A stretch of 64,000 nt of DNA, taken from positions 6,470,850 to 6,534,849 of the forward strand of contig NZ_JACBZA010000001.1 in NCBI RefSeq assembly GCF_013408535.1, in the 5' to 3' direction. The notes beneath the pieces are model-generated. The model was not told the origin of the DNA. It saw only the letters and a program-made list of their open reading frames with translations, and ran no database searches. This document shows, piece by piece, positions 35,158-43,196 of the stretch. A program made the position numbers and the translations under genes. The stretch's first letter is position 1. The number at the start of each line of letters is the position of its first letter. The stretch is from Actinopolymorpha cephalotaxi (lineage in GTDB: Bacteria > Actinomycetota > Actinomycetes > Propionibacteriales > Actinopolymorphaceae).

Positions 35158-36429
35158 TCACCACTGGCCGGTCGCGGCCTGGAGAAGCAGGGCGGTGCCG
35201 GCGACGCACACCCACAGCAGTGCGCCCAGCAGCAGTGGCCGCGGCCCGGTCGCTCGCAGCTCACCCAGCCGGGTGCCGAGGCCGACCGCGGCGAGCGCGG
35301 CCGTGACGAGGAACGCCGCGACGTGGCCGAGCGGTTCGTGGACGGTCGACGGGACCAGGCCCAGGCTGTTCGCCAGGGCGGCGACGGCGAACAGCACGAC
35401 GAAGCCGGGCACCACCTGTCGCAGCCGAGGAAGCGTTCGGCCGGTTGGAGCAACTTGGGCAGCGTGGTCTGCTCGGTCGGCTCGGGCCGCACGGTCGGCT
35501 CGGGCCGCACGGTCGGCTCGGGCCTGGACGAACGCGAGACCGAGCGTGAGTGGAACGATCGCGAGCGTACGGGTCAGTTTCACCACGACGGCATGGGTTC
35601 CGGCGGCGGCGCCGAACGCGTACCCCACCGCGACGACCGAGGACGTGTCGTTGACCGCGCTGCCCGCCCACAGGCCGAAGCCCGCGGGGGACAGGTCGAG
35701 CAGGTGGCCGAGGACGGGAAAGACCACCACGGCGGCGATGTTGAACGCGAAGATGGTGGCGACGGCGTAGGCGATCTCGGCCTCGGTGACCGCGATGACG
35801 CCCGCCGTGGCGGCGATGGCGGAGGCGCCACAGATCGCGGTGCCGGCGCCGACGAGCGTGCGCAAGCGGCCGTTGACACCGAGTGCGCGCCCCAGTAGCG
35901 GGGTCGCCACCAGGGCGACGCCGAGGGTCCCCGCCAGCACCGGCAGCGACGCCAGGCCGGTGTCGGCGATCTGCCGCAGCGACAGGCTCGTGCCGAGTAC
36001 CACCACTGCGGCCTGCAGGCACCAGCGTCCAGGGAGTGCCATCCGCGGGCGCAGTCGTGCCACCGGAGGGCAGGCGCCGCCGAGAAGTACGCCGAGCGCC
36101 AGCGCCACCACCGGTGCGCCGACCACCGGGACGTGGCCGCCGAGCACCGTGGCCACGAGAGCCGTCGCCAGGATCACCAGGCCCGCCAGGACGACCGTGC
36201 CGGCCGGACGCGCCGGACGCGCCGGACCTGCCGGACCCGCAGCCCCCGCCGGGCTCACTGTCGTACGAGGTGACCCCGCTGCGGGCGCCCGCGTGGTGGG
36301 TGCCTGAGCCGGAGGGTTCCGCACGTCCGTGGCCACGCTGTCCCTTTCCGATCCGCTCTTCCGACCGCTTTCCCGGCTGATCGCTTTCCCGGCCGACCGG
36401 GTTTCCGGGCCTACTGACTCGCCTCTCAC
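35158..36429 (-). CDS. YeiH-family (UPF0324, putative sulfate exporter) membrane protein
   Basis: 423 residues with ~10 transmembrane helices after a ~75-residue polar Ala/Pro/Gly N-terminus. Family segments include GTAICGASAIAATAGVI and GLWAGSAVNDTSSVVAVGYAFG. A cytoplasmic loop carries a repeated ARADRA motif from 18-bp DNA repeats. Family members are predicted anion (sulfate/sulfite) exporters, but evidence is thin. It is divergent from a LysR regulator, the usual YeiE-YeiH arrangement. The start is uncertain, and GTG codons inside the polar region are alternatives. Confidence 0.85.
   Translation of the reverse strand: MRGESVGPETRSAGKAISRESGRKSGSERDSVATDVRNPPAQAPTTRAPAAGSPRTTVSPAGAAGPAGPARPARPAGTVVLAGLVILATALVATVLGGHVPVVGAPVVALALGVLLGGACPPVARLRPRMALPGRWCLQAAVVVLGTSLSLRQIADTGLASLPVLAGTLGVALVATPLLGRALGVNGRLRTLVGAGTAICGASAIAATAGVIAVTEAEIAYAVATIFAFNIAAVVVFPVLGHLLDLSPAGFGLWAGSAVNDTSSVVAVGYAFGAAAGTHAVVVKLTRTLAIVPLTLGLAFVQARADRAARADRAARADRADHAAQVAPTGRTLPRLRQVVPGFVVLFAVAALANSLGLVPSTVHEPLGHVAAFLVTAALAAVGLGTRLGELRATGPRPLLLGALLWVCVAGTALLLQAATGQW
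35475..35528. repeat. Three 18-bp tandem repeats in the YeiH loop
   Basis: GGTCGGCTCGGGCCGCAC occurs at 35475 and 35493, with a diverged copy at 35511. It encodes Ala-Arg-Ala-Asp-Arg-Ala units between two helices of the exporter. Confidence 0.85.
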
Positions 36430-36477
36430 GATGCGGGTGATCCGGCGTCCGTGGTAGCCGTCGTCTGCCGGGCAGGT

Positions 36478-36494
36478 GATAAGGCAGCCTTATC
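36478..36494. promoter_or_regulatory. LysR-type operator palindrome
   Basis: A perfect palindrome GATAAGGC-A-GCCTTATC (containing ATAA-N7-TTAT) lies between the divergent YeiH and LysR genes, centred ~47 bases upstream of the LysR start. This is the standard position for LysR binding and autoregulation. Confidence 0.7.
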
Positions 36495-36532
36495 GCAGCT
36501 TCGACCGGCCCCCGGTCTTCTATGCTCGCGGT

Positions 36533-37474
36533 GTGCTCGAACTCCCCGAGGTCGCGACCCTGCACCTGCTGGTCACGGTGGCGGAGACCGGCAGCCTGCG
36601 GCAGGCGGCCGGGTTGCACGGCATCAGCCAGCCCGCGGTGAGCCAGCGGCTGCGCGGACTCGAACGCCGGCTCGGGCTGCGGCTGCTGGAGCGCTCCACG
36701 GTCGGTTCGACGCTCACCCCGGCCGGTGCCGCGGTCGTCGACTGGGCCCGGCCGGTGCTGGACGCGTCCCGCGAACTCGCCCTCGGCGTGGCCGCCCTGC
36801 GGGCGGAACAGTCCAGCCAGCTACGGCTGGCCGCGTCGATGACCGTCGCGGAGTACTTCGTACCCGGCTGGCTGGCCCGGCTGCACACCGCCGAGCCCGA
36901 GCTGGACGTCGCACTCCGCGTCGGCAACTCCGAGCAGGTCGCCGCGATGGTCCGCGACCGGCGCGCCGACCTCGGCTTCGTCGAGGGAACGTCGGTGCCG
37001 ACCGGCCTGCGGTCGCGCACGGTCGGCGCGGACGAACTGCTGGTCGTGGTGGCGCCGGGTCACAGGTGGTCCCGCCGCGCCGCCGGAGTACGCCCGGACG
37101 AGCTGGCCGCGGCCCGGCTGGTGCTGCGGGAGGAAGGGTCGGGTACGCGGGACGTGTTCGTCCGCCGGCTCGCAGCGGCGGGGCACCACGTTCACGCGGG
37201 TCTCGAACTCGGCTCCACCACCGCGATCAAGGCGGCGGTGATGGCCGGGGAAGGGCCGGGTGTGCTCAGTGCGCTCGCGGTGGGCGCGGAGCTCGCGGAC
37301 GGACGGCTGGCCGCGGTGGCCGTCCGCGACCTGCGGTTCGAACGCCGGTTCCGCGCGGTGTGGCTGCCCGGTCGCGACCCGAGCGGTCCGGCCGCCCGGC
37401 TGCTGGCGCTGGCCGCCGGAACGAGCTCGCCGGGCCGGCGACCCCGGAGGGCGCCGACCCGGCGAGGGTCGTAG
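36533..37474 (+). CDS. LysR-family transcriptional regulator (YeiE-like context)
   Basis: 313 residues. The N-terminal winged HTH is LHLLVTVAETGSLRQAAGLH followed by ISQPAVSQRLRGLERRLGLRLLER. A periplasmic-binding-protein-like effector domain covers ~90-300. Its position divergent from YeiH matches the yeiE/yeiH or cysteine/sulfite-type pairs. GTG 36533 is chosen because a TATGCT -10-like box lies 6 bases upstream (leaderless) and the palindrome sits 5' of that. Confidence 0.9.
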   Translation: MLELPEVATLHLLVTVAETGSLRQAAGLHGISQPAVSQRLRGLERRLGLRLLERSTVGSTLTPAGAAVVDWARPVLDASRELALGVAALRAEQSSQLRLAASMTVAEYFVPGWLARLHTAEPELDVALRVGNSEQVAAMVRDRRADLGFVEGTSVPTGLRSRTVGADELLVVVAPGHRWSRRAAGVRPDELAAARLVLREEGSGTRDVFVRRLAAAGHHVHAGLELGSTTAIKAAVMAGEGPGVLSALAVGAELADGRLAAVAVRDLRFERRFRAVWLPGRDPSGPAARLLALAAGTSSPGRRPRRAPTRRGS

Positions 37475-37495
37475 CGAGCAGGCGGCTCAGGCGTA

Positions 37496-37545
37496 CTCAG
37501 AGCACATTCTCGGAGCACATTCTCGGAGCTCGTTCTCAGAGCACG
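37496..37545. repeat. 13-bp tandem repeats between LysR and pirin genes
   Basis: CTCAGAGCACATT, CTCGGAGCACATT and CTCGGAGCTCGTT (37496, 37509, 37522) are followed by a partial fourth copy at 37535 that contains the pirin stop codon. The repeats lie between convergent genes. Confidence 0.8.
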
Positions 37546-38513
37546 TCGTGACCGGGGTGCGGCTGGGCGGGAATGGTGCCCAGCCGGCCGGCCTGGAAGT
37601 CCTCGAACGCCTGCAGGAGCTCCTGGCGGGTGTTCATGACGAACGGGCCGTACGCCGCGACCGGCTCCCGGATCGGCTGCCCGCCGAGGACCAGGACGTC
37701 CAGCGCCGGGCTGCGGCTCTCCTGGTTCTGGTCGGCGTCCAGCGTCACCACGTCACCGGGACCGAACACCGCGAGCTGGCCACTGCGGATCGGACGACGG
37801 TTGGCGCCGACGGTGCCGGTGCCGTTCAGCACGTACACCAGCGCGTTGAAGTCGGCCCGCCACGGCAGCCGGACCTGCGCGCCGGGGGAGACGGTGGCGT
37901 GCAGCAGGGCGATCGGCGTGTGCGTGACGCCGGGCCCCTTGTGCCCGCCCACCTCGCCGGCGATGACGCGCAGCAGCGCGCCGCCGTCGTGGGAGCTGAC
38001 CAGGCCCACGTCGCCCCGGTGGATGTCCTGGTAGCGCGGCGCGGTCATCTTCAGCCGGCCGGGCAGGTTGACCCACAGCTGGAAGCCGTGGAACAGGCCG
38101 CCGCTCATCACGACCTCCTCCGGCGGGGCCTCGATGTGCAGCAGGCCGCCACCGGCGGTCATCCACTGGGTGTCGCCGTCGCTGATCAGGCCGCCACCGC
38201 CGTTGGAGTCCTGGTGCCGCAGGGTGCCGTCGATCATGTACGTCACGGTCTCGAAGCCGCGGTGCGGGTGCCAGGGCGTTCCCTTCGGCTCACCCGGCGC
38301 GTACTCCACCTCACCCATCTGGTCCATGTGGATGAACGGGTCGAGCTGACCCAGGTCGACGCCGGCGAACGCCCGGCGGACCGGGAAGCCCTCGCCCTCG
38401 AACCCGCTCGGGGCGGTCGTCACGGACGTGACCTTCCGCTCCGTGGCGATGGCCGGGTCGACCTTGGGCAGGCGAGGCAGCACGAGGATGTTGTCGACGC
38501 TGACCGCGGGCAT
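37536..38513 (-). CDS. Pirin-family bicupin protein
   Basis: 325 residues. The N-terminal pirin cupin carries the metal ligands of HPHRGFETVTYMIDG and the later HIEAPPEE. The segment ATERKVTSVTT before it, and LWVNLPGRLKMTAPRYQDI after it, are typical of the family. The C-terminal cupin includes NALVYVLNGTGTVGA. Bacterial pirins act as quercetin dioxygenase-like enzymes or modulators of metabolic enzymes. SD AAGGAG precedes ATG 38513. A candidate operator lies upstream at 38581-38594. Confidence 0.92.
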   Translation of the reverse strand: MPAVSVDNILVLPRLPKVDPAIATERKVTSVTTAPSGFEGEGFPVRRAFAGVDLGQLDPFIHMDQMGEVEYAPGEPKGTPWHPHRGFETVTYMIDGTLRHQDSNGGGGLISDGDTQWMTAGGGLLHIEAPPEEVVMSGGLFHGFQLWVNLPGRLKMTAPRYQDIHRGDVGLVSSHDGGALLRVIAGEVGGHKGPGVTHTPIALLHATVSPGAQVRLPWRADFNALVYVLNGTGTVGANRRPIRSGQLAVFGPGDVVTLDADQNQESRSPALDVLVLGGQPIREPVAAYGPFVMNTRQELLQAFEDFQAGRLGTIPAQPHPGHDVL

Positions 38514-38580
38514 GGTCACTCCTTGGATCGGTGGGGGCCTGCCGCCCGGCTGGCGGCCGGTCCTGCCACGCTGAACGATA

Positions 38581-38594
38581 GTTGAAGCGTCAAC
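38581..38594. promoter_or_regulatory. Candidate operator upstream of pirin
   Basis: The perfect inverted repeat GTTGA-AGCG-TCAAC lies 68 bases upstream of the pirin ATG. Redox- or TetR/MarR-type regulators often bind such sites. A related half-site occurs at 47353-47366. Confidence 0.4.
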
Positions 38595-38752
38595 ATTCCC
38601 GCTACCCCGCCGGTGCGGGGCCGTACCGGCGCCGGACACCGGCTTGGCCGGAAATGCGCCGGTGTGGTGCACTCCAACGGCGGACGTGGGCGCACGTGGA
38701 GGCAGCGTGCGGACCCTGGACCGGGACCCATCCAGACGGCGAAGGAGATCGC

Positions 38753-39778
38753 ATGCGCGCGGCCCTGTACACCGGTGACCCGAACCTGATCGTGGAGGAC
38801 CGCGAACGGGTTCCGCCCGGGCCGGGCGAGGTGGAGATCGAGGTGGCGTACGCCGGAATCTGCGGCACCGACCTGCACATCCGGCACGGGGCGATGGACC
38901 ACCGCGTGCCGGCCAAGGCGGTGCTCGGCCACGAGTCGTCGGGCCGGATCGCCGCCGTCGGCGAGGGCGTCACGGACCGGCAGGTCGGCGACCCGGTGAC
39001 GGTGATGCCGCTGCGCTGGTGCGGCACCTGCGCCGCGTGCCGGGCCGGCCACACCCACGTGTGCCAGACGCTGAAGGTCATCGGCGTCGACATCCCGGGC
39101 GCGATGCAGGGAAGCTGGACGGTGCCGGCGGACGTCGTGGTCGGACTGCCCGCCGACCTGCCGCTGGACGTCGCCGCGCTGGTGGAACCGACCGCGGTCG
39201 CGGTGCACGACGTACGCCGGTCCGGCCTCGCGCCCGGCGAGAAGGCGGTCGTCGTGGGCGGCGGGCCGATCGGGGTGCTGATCGCCCGGGTCGCGGAGGC
39301 GCAGGGGAGCGAGGTCGTCCTGCTCGAACTCGACCCGCACCGCCAGGCGACGGCCGAGCGCCTCGGCCTCACCGTCGTCGACCCGAGCCGCACTGACGTC
39401 GGCGCGTACGTCGCGGAATGGACCTCCGGCGCCGGCGCCCCCGTCTCGTTCGAGGTGTCCGGAGCGCCGGCCGGCGTCCGCACCGCCACCGACGTGCTCG
39501 GCGTACGCGGCACGATGGTGGTCGTGGCCATCCACTCCGAGCCGCGGCTGGTCGACCTCAACCAGGTCTTCCTGCGGGAGCTGTCCGTCCTCGGCACCCG
39601 CGTCTACACCCGGGACGACTTCGAGTTCGCCGTCACGTTGGTGGCCGACCGGCAGGTGCCGGCCAAGGAGCTGATCTCGCGGGTGGTCCCGCTGTCCGGC
39701 GCGAGCGCGGCGTTCGACGCGCTGGAGTCCGGCGGCGGCGTGATGAAGGTGCTGATCGACTGCCAGGACGCCTCGTGA
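38753..39778 (+). CDS. Zinc-dependent medium-chain dehydrogenase (L-idonate/threonine/sorbitol dehydrogenase-like)
   Basis: 341 residues. The catalytic zinc site has Cys in AGICGTDLHIRHG and His/Glu in LGHESSGR. The structural zinc motif is CGTCAACRAGHTHVC. The Rossmann fold has VVVGGGPIGVLIARVAEAQG and an acidic ELD for NAD(H). SD GAAGGAG precedes ATG 38753. It overlaps the SDR downstream (GTGA). Pairing a 341-residue zinc dehydrogenase with a KduD/IdnO-like SDR resembles ketogluconate/idonate interconversion; this is inference. Confidence 0.88.
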   Translation: MRAALYTGDPNLIVEDRERVPPGPGEVEIEVAYAGICGTDLHIRHGAMDHRVPAKAVLGHESSGRIAAVGEGVTDRQVGDPVTVMPLRWCGTCAACRAGHTHVCQTLKVIGVDIPGAMQGSWTVPADVVVGLPADLPLDVAALVEPTAVAVHDVRRSGLAPGEKAVVVGGGPIGVLIARVAEAQGSEVVLLELDPHRQATAERLGLTVVDPSRTDVGAYVAEWTSGAGAPVSFEVSGAPAGVRTATDVLGVRGTMVVVAIHSEPRLVDLNQVFLRELSVLGTRVYTRDDFEFAVTLVADRQVPAKELISRVVPLSGASAAFDALESGGGVMKVLIDCQDAS

Positions 39779-40569
39779 GCGACTCTTCCGGTGCCTCGTC
39801 CGGCACGGGCGGGATCTTCGACCTGACGGGGAAGCTGGCACTGGTCACCGGCGCCAACCGCGGGCTCGGGCTGGCGATGGCCCGGGCGCTGGCCGCCGCA
39901 GGCGCCGACGTGATCGGGGTGAGCTCGCGGCTCCAGGCCAGCGGCAGCGAGGTGGAGCGGGCGGTGACCTCGCTCGGCCGCTCCTTCGAGGGGCACCGGG
40001 TCGACTTCGCCGACCGTACGGCGGTGACGGAGTTCGGGCGGGAGCTCGCCGGCCGGGACCGACCGGTGGACATCCTGGTCAACAACGCCGGCACGATCCG
40101 GCGCTCGCCCGCCGTCGACTACGCCGACGCCGACTGGGACGAGGTCCTCGCGGTCGACCTGACCGCGCAGTTCGCCCTCACCCGCGAGCTCGGCCGGCCG
40201 ATGCTGCGCCGCCGCGCCGGGAAGGTGATCTTCACGGGGTCGGTGCTGAGCTTCCAGGGCGGGATCAACGTCGCCGCGTACACCGCCGCGAAGAGCGGGC
40301 TGGCCGGGCTGACCCGGGCGCTGGCCAACGAGTGGGCTCCGTACGGCGTGAACGTCAACGCGATCGCGCCCGGCTACTTCGCCACCGACAACACCGAGGC
40401 GCTGCGCGGCGACCCGGATCGCAGCCGGGCCATCCTGGAACGGATCCCCGCCGGGCGCTGGGGCCGCCCGGACGACCTCGCCGGCGTGGCCGTCTTCCTG
40501 GCCTCGGCCGCCTCGGACTACGTGTCGGGCGCGGTCGTGCCGGTGGACGGCGGCTGGCTCGCACGCTGA
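39775..40569 (+). CDS. SDR-family oxidoreductase, KduD/IdnO-like
   Basis: 264 residues. FDLTGKLALVTGANRGLGLA is the NAD-binding start typical of 2-deoxy-D-gluconate 3-dehydrogenase and gluconate 5-dehydrogenase relatives. NNAG and the catalytic YTAAKSGLAGLTRALA follow, and the C-terminus VSGAVVPVDGGWLAR is standard. GTG 39775 overlaps the preceding stop. With the zinc dehydrogenase it probably handles a sugar acid or polyol. Confidence 0.88.
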   Translation: MSDSSGASSGTGGIFDLTGKLALVTGANRGLGLAMARALAAAGADVIGVSSRLQASGSEVERAVTSLGRSFEGHRVDFADRTAVTEFGRELAGRDRPVDILVNNAGTIRRSPAVDYADADWDEVLAVDLTAQFALTRELGRPMLRRRAGKVIFTGSVLSFQGGINVAAYTAAKSGLAGLTRALANEWAPYGVNVNAIAPGYFATDNTEALRGDPDRSRAILERIPAGRWGRPDDLAGVAVFLASAASDYVSGAVVPVDGGWLAR

Positions 40570-40650
40570 CCGTTCCTGCCGGCCGTTCCACGGACCGGCC
40601 CGGCGTACCGGCGTACCGGTCGAAATCGGGTGGAGGTGATGATTCAGCGT

Positions 40651-40678
40651 TTGCTTAATTCAGTGAGTGCTGTACCTT
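40651..40678 (+). promoter_or_regulatory. Promoter of the ArsR-CDF operon
   Basis: TTGCTT (40651-40656) and TACCTT (40673-40678) are 16 bases apart. The GTG start follows 6 bases after the -10, indicating a leaderless message. Two ATTCAG copies (40642 and 40659) flank the -35 and could be ArsR half-sites. Confidence 0.5.
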
Positions 40679-40684
40679 GACCGG

Positions 40685-41236
40685 GTGCGCACGCCACCAC
40701 CCGGACCCCACCGACCGCAGGCCGCCTCGATCGGCCCGGCGGACGTGGACGCGATGTCCCGGCTCGGCCGGGCGATCGCCGACCCCACCCGCTGCCGCAT
40801 CCTGCTCGCCATGGTCGCCGGGCCCGCCTACCCGGCCCAGCTCGCCGACACCCTCGACCTGACCAGGCCGAACGTCTCCAACCACCTCACCTTCCTGCGC
40901 GGATCCGGCCTGGTGTCGGCGACGCCCGAAGGCCGCCAGGTCCGCTACGACCTGGCCAGCCCGCACCTCGCGCACGCCCTGGTGGAGTTCCTCGCCGTGG
41001 TCAACGAGGGCGCCGAGCAGACCACCTGCGCGGACTCCGACGTACGCGAGCACTCCGACGTACGCGAGCACTCCGACGTACGGGCACCCGGGTTCGCCCG
41101 GTCGGCCCGGCCGCACGAGAACCTCCCCGCCAGCGGCCACGAGCCCGCGCGGACGCAGGAGTCCGGCCCGGTCCGCGCCCACCGCCGTCCAAGTCGCCCG
41201 GGCCGTCGGCCCCCGCGTGCGGAAGGGACCTCCTGA
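40685..41236 (+). CDS. ArsR/SmtB-family metal-responsive repressor (CmtR-like)
   Basis: 183 residues. AMSRLGRAIADPTRCRILLAM and LADTLDLTRPNVSNHLTFLR are very close in style to mycobacterial CmtR, an ArsR sensor of Cd/Pb. However, the two CmtR metal cysteines of the recognition helix (LSCLRGCGL) are Phe/Ser here (LTFLRGSGL); one C-terminal Cys (TTCADSD) remains. A repeat, SDVREH twice plus SDVRAP, then a ~55-residue basic tail with several His, is unusual. It overlaps the CDF efflux gene by 1 base, so metal-dependent derepression of efflux is the likely role. Confidence 0.88.
   Translation: MRTPPPGPHRPQAASIGPADVDAMSRLGRAIADPTRCRILLAMVAGPAYPAQLADTLDLTRPNVSNHLTFLRGSGLVSATPEGRQVRYDLASPHLAHALVEFLAVVNEGAEQTTCADSDVREHSDVREHSDVRAPGFARSARPHENLPASGHEPARTQESGPVRAHRRPSRPGRRPPRAEGTS
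41036..41084 (+). repeat. 18-bp tandem repeat in the ArsR gene
   Basis: TCCGACGTACGCGAGCAC occurs at 41036 and 41054, with a third partial copy from 41072. It encodes Ser-Asp-Val-Arg-Glu-His units. Confidence 0.85.
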
Positions 41237-42171
41237 TGGCCGCCGGACACGGACACGGGCACGGCCACGCAGCGCCGCAGGGAACCGCGACGGGCGGCCA
41301 CCGGCGCCGGCTGATGCTCGTCCTGTTGTTCACCGCGTCGGTCCTGGTGGTCCAGGTCGTCGGCGCCATCCTGTCGGGCTCACTGGCGCTGCTCGCCGAC
41401 GCCGGCCACATGGCGGCCGACTCCGCCGGCATCGTGCTCGCTCTGGGCGCGGTGACGCTGGCCCAGCGCGCGCCGACGAGCCGGCGTACGTTCGGCTGGC
41501 AGCGCGCGGAGATCCTGGCCGCCGCGGCCAACTCCGTGATTCTGTTCGGCCTCGCGCTCTACATCCTGGTCGAGGCGGTGCAGCGGCTGTCCGAACCGCC
41601 CGAGGTGAAGTCCGGGCTGATGCTGGTGGTCGCGCTGGTCGGCCTGGCCGCCAACACCGCGTCCCTGCTGCTGCTCCACCGGGCGCAGTCGGACTCCCTG
41701 AACCTCCGCGGCGCCTACCTCGAGGTCCTCGGCGACCTGCTCGGATCGGTCGCGGTGGTGGTCGCGGCGCTGGTCATCACGCTGACCGGCTGGCAGCGCG
41801 CGGACGCGGTCGCGTCCGGGCTGGTCGCCCTGATGATCCTGCCCCGCGCCTGGGGGCTGCTGTGGGAGGCGATCGACGTACTCCTGGAGGCCGTGCCCAG
41901 GGGCGTGGACATGGAGGCCGTACGCCACCACATCACGCACGTGCCCGGCGTGGTCGACGTCCACGACCTGCATGCCTGGACGATCACCTCCGGCCTGCCC
42001 GTCCTGTCCGCGCACGTCGTCGTGGACGAGGCGACGATGGCCGGCGGCCACACCGGACGGGTACTGGACGCGCTGTGCACCTGCCTGGCCGGGCACTTCG
42101 ACGTGGAGCACTCGACGTTCCAGATCGAGTCGGCCACCCACCGCGAGCACGAGAGCCCCGTACACGACTGA
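41236..42171 (+). CDS. Cation diffusion facilitator (CzcD/ZitB-type) metal efflux protein
   Basis: 311 residues. The His-rich start HGHGHGH is followed by six transmembrane helices. Helix II holds SLALLADAGHMAADSAG, and helix V the YLEVLGDLLGSVAVV site, giving the HxxxD metal pair. A C-terminal cytoplasmic domain (VPGVVDVHDLHAWTITSG) ends the protein. It exports Zn2+/Cd2+ or similar metals against protons. It is the second gene of the ArsR operon. Confidence 0.93.
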   Translation: MAAGHGHGHGHAAPQGTATGGHRRRLMLVLLFTASVLVVQVVGAILSGSLALLADAGHMAADSAGIVLALGAVTLAQRAPTSRRTFGWQRAEILAAAANSVILFGLALYILVEAVQRLSEPPEVKSGLMLVVALVGLAANTASLLLLHRAQSDSLNLRGAYLEVLGDLLGSVAVVVAALVITLTGWQRADAVASGLVALMILPRAWGLLWEAIDVLLEAVPRGVDMEAVRHHITHVPGVVDVHDLHAWTITSGLPVLSAHVVVDEATMAGGHTGRVLDALCTCLAGHFDVEHSTFQIESATHREHESPVHD

Positions 42172-42198
42172 ACCGGTCGCCTGACTCGGCCGGCAGCG

Positions 42199-42218
42199 GA
42201 TTCTTCCGCGGAAGAATC
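42199..42218. repeat. 20-bp perfect palindrome, copy 1
   Basis: GATTCTTCCGCGGAAGAATC, fully self-complementary, 27 bases after the CDF stop. Confidence 0.9.
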
Positions 42219-42255
42219 CACGACGGGATCGCCGCTCCGGATTCTGCTGCACCGC

Positions 42256-42275
42256 GATTCTTCCGCGGAAGAATC
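42256..42275. repeat. 20-bp perfect palindrome, copy 2
   Basis: The same 20 bases as copy 1, repeated with a 57-bp period. Identity of both copies argues against chance; a regulator site or mobile-repeat fragment are options. Confidence 0.9.
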
Positions 42276-42471
42276 GTCCGCCGCCGCCGCGACCGCCGCG
42301 CGCGGGCACTCGCGCCGGGCCTTCGTGCCGTCAGCCGCCGAGCCGCCGACAGGCCGACGCGAACATGAGGGATCCCTCGCAAAGTTGGGTGGCAAATTTG
42401 CGGAAACCGGTGCTGACCGGCATTGGAGCAGGTGACCATGGGGTACTGCACGAGATCGGAAGGCGGCGTCA

Positions 42472-42687
42472 ATGCCGGCACCACACGGGTTCGAGTTCGC
42501 CGCGGCGCAGGGGTCTCCCGGACCCTCGTACACCGCGCCGGACCCGGACGTCGGGCGGGACCAGGTCCGCGATCCGCTGGTCTTCTGCGTGAGTGGCGGG
42601 ACCGGTGGTTTCGGCGGGGCCTACTGGCTCGACGACCGGATGGACGAGCCCGGACGGGAGTACGGCCCGGACGAAGTGACGCGGTAG
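42472..42687 (+). CDS. Small hypothetical protein (71 aa)
   Basis: A 71-codon frame with about 86% G/C at third positions and mixed second positions, the pattern of real genes here. SD-like GGAAGG lies upstream of ATG 42472. The product is acidic and Gly/Pro-rich, with VFCVSGGTGGFGGAYWLDDR as its most distinctive stretch. No family recognised. A longer overlapping frame from 42423 has no such codon pattern. Confidence 0.5.
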   Translation: MPAPHGFEFAAAQGSPGPSYTAPDPDVGRDQVRDPLVFCVSGGTGGFGGAYWLDDRMDEPGREYGPDEVTR

Positions 42688-43106
42688 CCACGCCGATACG
42701 ATCATCGGCCGGTACGCCGCAGGCGCCGCGCGGACCACAGGCACGCCGACCGCGGAGTCGCCCGACGACGAAGTTCGCAGGAGTTCGCAGCAGCGCAGCA
42801 CCCGGCAGCATCGCACCACCGGAAGTTCCCGCGCACCGCCGCAAGCCGAACCACCGAACAGCCGCACCGACAGAACCACCGCACAGCCCCGATCCGCCGG
42901 GACCGCCCCAGTCGGCCCCGGCGCCGGTGCCCTCGTCGAGCCCGTGCTCGGAGGGTCCAGATCGCACGCCTCCGCGATCTGGGCCGTCCCGGCGCGGGTT
43001 CGCCCCGTTTCCGGCACGTTGCGTACAACGAAACGGTGCACGAACGATTTAACTCTTGACGTCATTCCCGCCGAATGCGACTGTTTTCCAACGTGGGAGA
43101 TCACTC
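42688..43106. other. Intergenic region, no convincing gene
   Basis: About 420 bases; all frames give Pro/Arg-rich low-quality translations. It contains a perfect 9-bp stem CCAGATCGC / GCGATCTGG (42957-42982). A possible -35 TTGACG (43056-43061), with weak -10 GACTGT 17 bases on, may serve the ABC operon. Confidence 0.45.
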
Positions 43107-43196
43107 ATGTCGCCGGCGGAACCGTCGACGGTGGCAGCGTGTCCTCCCGCGTCGGTCGACGTGACCGGGAGTCCGCACGTATGTCGCCGGCTGTGA
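43107..43196 (+). CDS. Candidate leader peptide (29 aa) of the carbohydrate ABC operon
   Basis: ATG 43107 with SD GGGAG seven bases upstream opens a 29-codon frame ending HVCRRL and TGA at 43194-43196. The stop lies in the loop of the terminator-like hairpin at 43185-43218, and the ribosome at the stop would cover the left arm. It contains two Cys, a CPP and a final CRRL. The arrangement resembles ribosome-mediated attenuation, but codon content does not point clearly to one amino acid. Confidence 0.4.
   Translation: MSPAEPSTVAACPPASVDVTGSPHVCRRL

Larger units (their letters stand above)
42172..42471. other. Intergenic region with two identical palindromes
   Basis: 300 bases without a gene. 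The palindromes at 42199 and 42256 are listed separately. A GCAAATTTGC self-complementary element lies near 42390, upstream of the small gene at 42472. Confidence 0.5.

Noticed and set aside
42423-43052. Longer plus- and minus-strand frames of about 210 codons in the 42.4-43.1 kb gap
   Set aside because: They lack third-position bias and give Arg/Pro/Ser-rich translations; only the 71-codon frame at 42472 looks coding.
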